A stretch of DNA of 64,000 nucleotides from Branchiostoma belcheri (Eukaryota > Chordata > Leptocardii > Amphioxiformes > Branchiostomatidae): contig NW_017803024.1 in assembly GCF_001625305.1 (NCBI RefSeq), positions 422,766-486,765 on the forward strand, given 5' to 3'. The position numbers and the translations under genes were made by a program. The stretch's first letter is position 1. Every line of letters starts with the position of its first letter. Under the pieces are notes generated by a model. That model saw nothing but the letters and a program-made list of their open reading frames with translations. It was not told where the DNA came from and did no database searches. This document shows, in pieces, positions 46,301 to 55,300 of this stretch.

Positions 46301-49300
46301 AGTCGTTGACCAGGCGTTTAATTACTAGTGTACAGTAACTCATTAATCTATGAAATGAAGCACTTAACCCATACATCATGTTAACTTTGCAGGTACCGAG
46401 GGATGCTACAGAGAGGAGGCAACAAACAGCCTGGCAGGTAAGTTTATAGAAAAGTGGTGACCACTAACAAACTGTTAAAGACTGTTTTGAATTGCAAACA
46501 TTGCAATACAGTGGATGCCCTGCAGCTAGCAGCCATTATGATGTAATGATTACAGAGTCTGAGACATAGACATAATACAATTAAGACTGTTAGAGCCTAG
46601 AAAAAAATGCTGTGTTTCCTGTTTCCTGATGCCGGCCAACCCTAGAAAAAATTCAGAACATTTAATTTTTCTATTTGTACCCTCAGATTCAGAACATTTA
46701 ATGTTTTATTCGCACCCTCAGATTCAGCCAGTCGGTGGACATGAGCGGGGGTCCGTCGGTACTTCCGTGGGAGACCGCCGGGTCAGAGGTCGGGGACAGA
46801 GGGAAGGACTGGGAGGCAGCCAAGGACAAGCCACAGGACTATCCTCGAAAACTCTCACTCGGTCAGTAACTAACAACACTATGCCTAACCCCCAAACCCT
46901 AATCTTTAAACCTTATCCCAGAAAACTCTTACTAGGTCCCGTTATCATACTTTAGAAACCCCTCAAACCCTAGTCTTGTTTTCCTAGAAAATTTCACTGG
47001 CCAGAACACATCAACAGTTCAGTCCCACATTACACCAGGGTTTTAATCCTAACCCATATGCATAACCCTCAAACCCAACACACATCTTAACATCCCACAC
47101 ATCCCTTGGCTTGAATCCTCTAAAACATAACTGGAATCCCTGCATGCATACTGTGCCTGACTACTGACCACCCAGACACACAAACTGTTTAGTCCCATTA
47201 GTGCACTGGTCACTACTTTAACCTGCAAATCTCTAAACCTGTCCCAAACCTTTGAACCCTAAACAACCATTAGGCCACACCAATTTAATTTCTTGGTTAA
47301 CGGATTTTTCTAGAAAAATAATGGAGCGGGCGGGCGAAAAAAAATAAAAAATAAAAACAGGCCTAGGCATCGTATTATGGCCCAAAATGGTACGATAGGA
47401 GCCATGAAGTCATCACACCAGGCTGGTTCAAAATTTAAACGATGAATTTTGAACTTTTAATGATACCATTGCATTGAAAGATGGAATAACTGTAACAACT
47501 AGGATGAAAAGGTCTGTTTTCAACTGTTCAGGGCAAAATATTAGCATTTTGCAGTTGATTCTGGATTTTTATTTTTATTTGCAAATCAGAAAAAAATGAA
47601 GCGGCGAATCCGTTAACCAAGAAATTAAAATTAAATTGGTGTGGCCTTAGCAAGCAATTTGTAACCCACTATACATATATTGTAGTATTGAGGCAGTTTT
47701 TCTAGTGCAATGGCACTGGTGTGCAGTAACTTAATTGATCCCCTTTTGATGTTGTTTCACAGACTCCCAAGATGTGGCCAAGTCCCCACATGAGAAGAAA
47801 GGAGCGCGGCGAACCCGCTCTCTTCCTAAACCTAAGGGCACATCTGAGTACGTGGTAAGTACAGCACAGAACGGGGTAAGGACTACATCATAACTCTCTT
47901 CACTCGTTCATTCATTCATCAACGAACCATGCATTCATCTACCTTCCATTCATTTTTTCAATATTATTATTCTTTCTCATGCATCAATGCTATCAGTGTT
48001 TCAGTCATTCAGTTATCATTCTGTCACTCTATTATTCATACATTCATTCATCCATCCATTTATTCACTCATTCATCCATTTATTCACCCATCGACTGACC
48101 ATGCATTCTTCTTGTTAACTCATCATTCTGTCTCTATATAATTCATTCATTCATTCATTCATTCATTCATTCATTCATTCATTCATTCATTCATTCATTC
48201 ATTCATTCATTCATTCATTCATTCATTCATTCATTCATTCATTCATTCATTCATTCATTCATTCATTCATTCATTCATTCATTCATTCATTCATTCATTC
48301 ATTCATTCATTCATTCATTCATTCATTCATTCATTCATTCATTCATTCAGAAAAAGAGAGAATCCACATTGAGAGTCCTTCCACTTTCTCTGCCAATGGC
48401 CTGAATGTTGGCCCCAGTTTTGTTGACTTGTTTGTTTGTTTATGTTTATCTCAGGTTCAGAAGAGTGACTCCCTTGCTGGCATTGCTCTCCAGTTTGACA
48501 CAACTCCATCAGAACTGGCCAGACTGAACAAACTGCCCACCAGGATGGTGTTCCCTGGCATGGTGAGTTGTCTGTAGTAGTGTGTGTGATGCTAATATTA
48601 ACCTCTTTTATGTTGTAAAGTCCTTGTGTGATGTGGTTGGATAATTCATTAGTAAGACCGGGCCAGACTGAACAAACTGCCAACAAGGCATGGTGAGTTA
48701 TCTGTAGTGTGTGTGATACTACTAAGTCTTGGTTATTGTAAAGCGTTTGTCTTGTATGTTGTAACGTATACTTGTGTGTGATGTACATGGATACTGGCCA
48801 AATTGCCAACAAGGATGTTATTTCCTGGCATGATTAGTTTTCTGTAGTGTGTGTGATGTGTTGTAAGATATTTCTGTGATGTTCAACGTGATGTCCTATC
48901 CGAGGGATGTCCCTAACTGAAGCTAGGAACTCATTTACACCTGAGTGAAGTGAGGAAAGTCGTGTGAAGTACCTTTCCCAAGGGCACAAGATCAGTGGCA
49001 TGATAGGGTTCGAACCCGAGACTTCTTGGGTGTTAGATGAACGCGCTACAGACTGCGCCACACGACCTTATTTGTTTATTAGATTTTGTTTATTTATCTA
49101 TTTACTGTAGATGCTGTACGTGCCTGATCCCGATGCCTGGACTGATGAGGAAACGTCCGTGTCCAGCAGCCCAGCTTCTCCGCCTGCCTCTCCTCCAACC
49201 GAGATTCCCTCTAGGAGATTTGTCAGTATTTCTTAAGACTTTCTTACTTTTCCTGCAAGGAGATTGTGTTGCTTAAGACCTGCTCAAATTCCTTCAGGCA

Positions 49301-52300
49301 CTTTTGTTTGGTAGACACTTGTTTAACTGTTGTTTGTATTTTTGCAGGACTTGCCTGTTGTTCGTGAAAAGGAACCTTCGGTAAGTAGATAAATAAGTTC
49401 TTCAAGGCTGCCAGCCAGATTTTACTTTTACGTGTTCCATCAGGATTCATATGAGTTCATCGGAACATTGGAACAAGGTCAGCGTTTTCTGTTTGGGTCA
49501 TCAGAACAGAACCGAAGTTCCTTTTGGGTGTCATCCGATGTCAATGGAACAGGGTTGTGTTCTATTTGGGTCACCCAAAGTCAATTGCGGGTGATTATTG
49601 GATTGTTTTATGTATGGATTGTGATGAATAAAGACCTGCTTTGACTCTGTTTGTGACAATATGGCGTTATAAGCCATATGGAATGGAGCCTTCTGATTGG
49701 TCAAAGTCACATGGCTATATGATAATTGCTATTATGCACCACCCATTGCAGATTACCAAAAATATTTCCAACCCTCACAGTTCAAACTGGCAGGATAGAA
49801 ACTGATGCTTGTTTTTAACCTCAGGCTCCGGAGCCTGGTCATGTGACCAGCCCCGCCCAGGTCGTGACCCCCAGCAGCAGCCGGCAGTCGTCCTTAGATG
49901 AACTCGGCAGCCAGAAGGAGGACGAGTTCCACGAACAGTTCCTCAAGATCAATGTCAAGTACATCACCGCTGGCAAGGTCAGTCAATGTCACTGTTGCAA
50001 GGTCAGTCAATGTCACTGTTACAAGGTCAGTCAATGTGACCTTACATCACTGCTGGCAAGGTCAGTTATTGTCAAGTACATCACTGCTGGCAAGGTCAGT
50101 TATTGTCAAGTACATCACTGCTGGCAAGGTGAGTCTTACATGTAGTTTCTTAACATCATCAGTGTTAGTTAAGTCTCTATTACAAGGTTAGTCTATGTTA
50201 CTCTCAAGGTCATTCAAGGTCCCTGTTCTCAAGGTCATTCAATGTCATAGTCCTCAAGGTCAGTCAATGTTACTGTCAAGGTCAGTCAATGCCAGGTACA
50301 TCACAGCTGACAAGGTCAGTCAAGGTCAAGTACATCATTGCTGGCGCGTAACATTTTCCCTTGATTGTCCTAGCCCAGGTTTTACTTTTAGATTCAGTGA
50401 CATATTCGTAGGTGGGCAGCTTCAGGTCTGTGATTTAATTTACATGGTAGAGCACTGACAATTTTCCCTGTGGGAGGAAAACATTTGCCTCACAAAATTT
50501 CACATTCTTCAAACCAGCTATAATTCAAATGATGAACAGAACTAATTTCAGGTTAGTACTGATGAGCGTTTTGATTAGGAGTTGTCCTTGACATAAAGGT
50601 CAAACAATGTTTCATGCTGGAAAATGAAATTAATCATGAATAAAACATATTAATAAGATTAGATCTGGCTACATTGTATATTTCAGAAATTACCTTGTAA
50701 TGATAAGTCAAACATAATTCTGTCAAACATGAGCAAATCATATCGTCTTCCAAACTAAGACAGCCCTCAGTCTTTAGTTAGTAGCTGTTATGGAGGGTTA
50801 GGGTTAGGACTGACTCCATGGTACAATGTAGCTAACATGTTATAAATTTTTCCAGGGTACAGTAAGCTGGGTGCTTCTCGTGACAGTTATGTTGTTAACA
50901 TGTCCCTGTTGTTATTTAGGGCACAGTAAGTGGGGTTCTCCTGGTGACTCCCAACGCCATCATGTTCGACCCGCACAAGTCGGACCCTCTGGTCATCGAG
51001 ACCGGATGTGTTAGGTTTAGGGTTAGGGCTGCATCACAGCTACATGTATGTTGTTAACATGTCCTAGCTAGGGCTAGGGCTAGGGCTAGGGCTAGGGCTA
51101 GGGCTAGGGCTGACTGTATGATAGCTAACATATCCCTAATGTTGTTATTCTTAGGGCACAGTAAGCGGAGTTCTCCTGGTGACTCCCAACGCCATCATGT
51201 TCGACCCACACAAGTCGGACCCGCTGGTCATCGAGACAGGATGTGAGGAGTACGGACTGATCTGTCAGATGGACACGGTTCTATCCGCGGCCATGTACCA
51301 CGATATCAGACCCATGATGGAACAGGAACATAAAAGGTAAACAAACAAACAAACAAACAGATGGACACGGTTCTCTCCGCTGCCATGTACCACGATATCA
51401 GACCCATGATGGAACAGGAACATAAAAGGTAAACAAACAACACAGGTAAACAAACAACAGATGGACACGGTTCTATCCGCTGCCATGTACCACGATATCA
51501 GACCCATGATGGAACAGGAACATAAAAGGTAAACAAACATGTAAATAAACACAGGTAAACAACCCTGCAGCTGCAATCTGCCTTGTACCATGATATCAGA
51601 CCCATGATAAAGCAAGAACATGAATGCATCTATAGCAGCGACACCTGTGCTGCAGTGTAATGTGAACCAGTCAGAATTGCCCTGAGGAAGGTGACAGACG
51701 GTCACTGAAACGTCGGCTGTGAATAAAACACTTGGTGGTGTAAAAAGAGTCTCTTTACTCAGAAACATAAAAGGTAAACAAGCAACACAGGTAAACAAAA
51801 AGAGACAAACTGAATTCTTGTTGCCGTCTGTTGTTGTACAGAATTTGAAGTAATTTTAATCATGCTTATTACATGTGTAGTTCTTGAGAGATTTTGATTG
51901 ATCGATTGATTGATTGGTTGGTTGGTTCATTGATTGATTGATTGATTGATATTTGCCCATCCTTGCAGAGACGAGATTTACAAGTCCGGCGACTACAGCC
52001 AGGACGAGGCGGAACCAACCAGCTCCTCTAGGAGCAGTTGCCATGGCAATGGAAAAGCCTCGTTACCTGGGCAACGGTCGGAGAGTCTGGAGGATGAGGT
52101 GTTCGGTGGGGGAAACGGCGGCGCCCGGCAGCAGCAGACAGCCGTGGAGGTGGAAAAGATTTGTTATATGTCATTTTGAATTATTTGTCTGTACCACAGC
52201 ATATTCTAATGTTGTGATGTTTTTCATTCATTGGCATTGTTACATCAAATCTCTCAAAGTACATTAACTTTTGATCATATCCAGAACCATATCTATCTAG

Positions 52301-55300
52301 TTCTATGCCTGAATGGGTTAGGGTTACGTTAGTATCATGACTGACAGTGACCCTAAGTGGAACACGTGTTCTGTTCAAATGACATGTAGATAAGGCAAGG
52401 TTCTTGATATGACAATCCAATTAGTTTCTTATGACGTCTAATAAGAGGTTTGGTGACAATCTTACCTTCTTGCCCAGGTTGCCCAGCTGGTGGACCTCGG
52501 AGACGCGGAATCCGACCCCGTTGCCGCGCAGGGTTCCGAGGTTGCCGCGGAAGGTTCCAACGTGCCAAAGCCGCAGAAGTTTGTGGAGGAACTGGTCCCC
52601 ATCATCGAGGAGAAGGTGGACCCCAACAGACTCAGTCCTCGGGTCCTCAGTCCTGACGCGGGGATTGACGAAGAAACTGACCAGGGGAAGGCTGTTGGAG
52701 GGAAGGGCATGGACGGAAAAGAAACAGCCGCAGACCAGGTAAGGCTTAACCAAACCTAGAAAAAACTGCCTTTTTTTGGAGTGAACCCAGTCCTGATGCA
52801 GGGATTGACGAAGAAACAGACGCCGGGAAAGCAGTTGGGGGGAAGGGGACAGATGGAAAAGAAACTGCGGCAGACCAGGTTAGTAGTACATTGTTGAAGG
52901 TTTGATATCCAGGTATAGTAAGAGGAGAGAAAGTCATCCCAAACAGGCGAAGTCTAGATGCTGGGATTGACGAAGAAACTGATGCGGGGAAAGCTGTTGG
53001 GGGAAAAACAACGGATGGAAAGGAAACTGCTGCCGACCAGGTTTGTAGTAAATTGTTGAAGGTTCGATATCCAGGTAATAAGAAGAGAGAAAGTCGAACC
53101 CAGCAGACTCAGTCCACGTGTGCTCAGTCCAAATGCTTGGATTGTACCCAGGCTAATGTTGACTACACTGTACAAGTATGCCGAATCACAGACAGACACA
53201 CACACACACAGACAAACCAAAAACAATCGTCCTACATTTTCATGTACGTGAAAATTCCCTTCTAACTCCCAGGTTAGGAAAAGTGGTTTCAGCGACGCCA
53301 GCAACACATTTTTATTTTAACCAGGATGCAACCCTGACTACATGTATGCAGAAACACACACAGACAGACACACACACACACACACCAAAAAACAACAGCT
53401 ACATTTTCATGTACTAGGTAAGTGTAAAAATTCTTAAAGCTGAATTTCTCATTTTTCCTTGTAATTCCCAGGTTAGGAAAAGCGGCTGCAGCGACGCGAG
53501 CGACACGGGAAGCGTGGAGAGCGGCATTGCGGAGATGGTCGAGGCCAACCAGAAGGACACCGTCAGGCCGGCGGACAACGGTGCAATCACAACGTCGGAC
53601 ACTTTAACCACGACCGGCGCCGCTGCTACTAGCAGCACGGACACAGACTTAGATTCAGCCACGGACTTGGTTTCTCTGGCTGGAAACGGGATCGTGCAAG
53701 AGAGCATAAACTTTGTAGACTTTTCCTGCGGGTTGTTCACGACAGAAGCGAACAGGTCGGGCGTGCAGGACATTTCCGAGGCCATTCCCGAGGACTTCGG
53801 CGTGCAACAGGAGATCGCCGAGCTTACTAAGGATGCCTCGAAACTGTTACCCTCCTCGGAAGACGTCCCCGGACAGAGGAAGGAGGTGGCGACGGAAGAC
53901 AGGGTTCGGGAGAGGCCGACATTCCTGCCGTCTTTGACGGGGTCATTTGATGGTTTGTAGATCTCATTTCATTTTATTTATCCAGGGTCAGCGTATCGCC
54001 ATTTTGGCAGTTTTCAAAACTCCCTGCACAAGGCATACATATTAATATAAAAAAAATAAATAGATTAAGAAAGGTATAAACCAACTTAAGTACAATCATA
54101 GAGTTGTGATAATAAAAGAAACAGAATCAAGTACAGAAAGTAAAGTAAAGTATTTTGAAGTTGTCATTTCTGATGTACAATGTATATCATTATGACGAAG
54201 TGTCTTAAAATTTTATAGTTGTCCTGGCCAAAATTTTATTGGTCAGTGGCCATCGGGACACCATTAATTTCAAGCCCAGCCCACATTGTGACCCATCTCT
54301 CCATCCCACAGAGCTGCTGCCATCCCAGCCCCAGTTAGAGCACAATAACCCATGGCCACATTGTTACCAGTCAAATGACCCACGTTGTAACCATTTAAAT
54401 TACCCACGTTGTGACCCATGTTTCTGTCCCACAGAGCTGCTGCTGTCCCAGCCCCAGAACACAATGACCCACGTTATAACAGATAATGGTTTTGTAAGAC
54501 CGACGAAATGCCTACAAACAGATCAAATGACCCACGCTGTGACCAGTCGAATGACCCACCCTATGACCTTTTTTTCTCCATCCCACAGAGCTGCTGCCAT
54601 CCCAGCCCCAGTCCCTGAACTCCCCCCAAGGCCCGCCGCTCTTCCTGTGTCTCAAGGTCATGCAGATGAAGAAGTCCTTCACGGGGGGCAAAGAGGTCGT
54701 CAACCCAGGGAGCACCAAGTTGCCTGAATACTGGTTCGCCATCCCCAAGGACAGGTAAACTAAACTCTGGTGGGAGACACGAAAATGTAAACCTTGGTGG
54801 GAGACACTTAGTAACCTTGGTATGAGACATGAGGTTGTTTACTATGTTCACAGAAGGAAAACACATTGTTTTTCCTGTTTTGTCTTCCTCCTTTCCAAAC
54901 AAGAAAGGTCAACAACCTGGACCAGATAGCTGTCACCATAGTCCTGTGGTGTTACAATGTAGGTTACATTGTGTAGCAAGTGGCAGGACAGAGAGGGGCT
55001 GGTCAGCATATAATGTGTTTGAGTATTAAAATAAACAGACGTGAAATAGGTCCTTTGGCTTCAGCACTTGAAAGTAAACAATTATTGCTTTGCAAATGTT
55101 GTATTAAATTTTGTTTTGCTGACATAGTTTTCTCCCCCCCTCCCAGAGCCGACCACTTGTACGCGTTCTTCCTGCAATGGTCGCCGGACGTGTACGGCCA
55201 CGAGGTCAACAAGGATGACCTTGAGGTGTCGGGTTTCGTGGTGCTGGGAGAGGAGACAGACTCGCTGGAAGTCGTGGATGACTTCTACTCCGCAGAGTCC

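Larger units (their letters stand above)
40459..46392. other. OXR1 intron 1 (5.9 kb)
   Basis: No coding exon was found. Its contents are the 18S rDNA fragments and palindrome array (41434-42660), a cluster of CCAAT words (42745-42905), a hairpin element (43330-43540), a large foldback element (43845-44335), a small hairpin at 45167-45212 (CACTGAAAGGTCGT / ACGACCTTCAGTG), and a family D copy (46040-46165). Short OXR1 isoforms in other animals start internally, so an alternative promoter here is possible. Confidence 0.6.

Noticed and set aside
50918..51010. Alternative or mutually exclusive OXR1 exon
   Set aside because: The copy keeps the acceptor but lacks the second half and a proper donor, so it is listed as a repeat.
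51012..51112. True telomere or chromosome end
   Set aside because: The tract is only about 100 bases, mostly TAGGGC rather than TTAGGG, and sits inside an OXR1 intron.
52791..53040. Two cassette exons of OXR1
   Set aside because: Acceptor- and donor-like sites exist, but lengths of 88 and 94 bases break the frame or meet an early stop.
53178..53417. 79-codon plus-strand frame around the AC repeats
   Set aside because: It is simple-sequence DNA joined to a copied exon 12 edge, without splice support.
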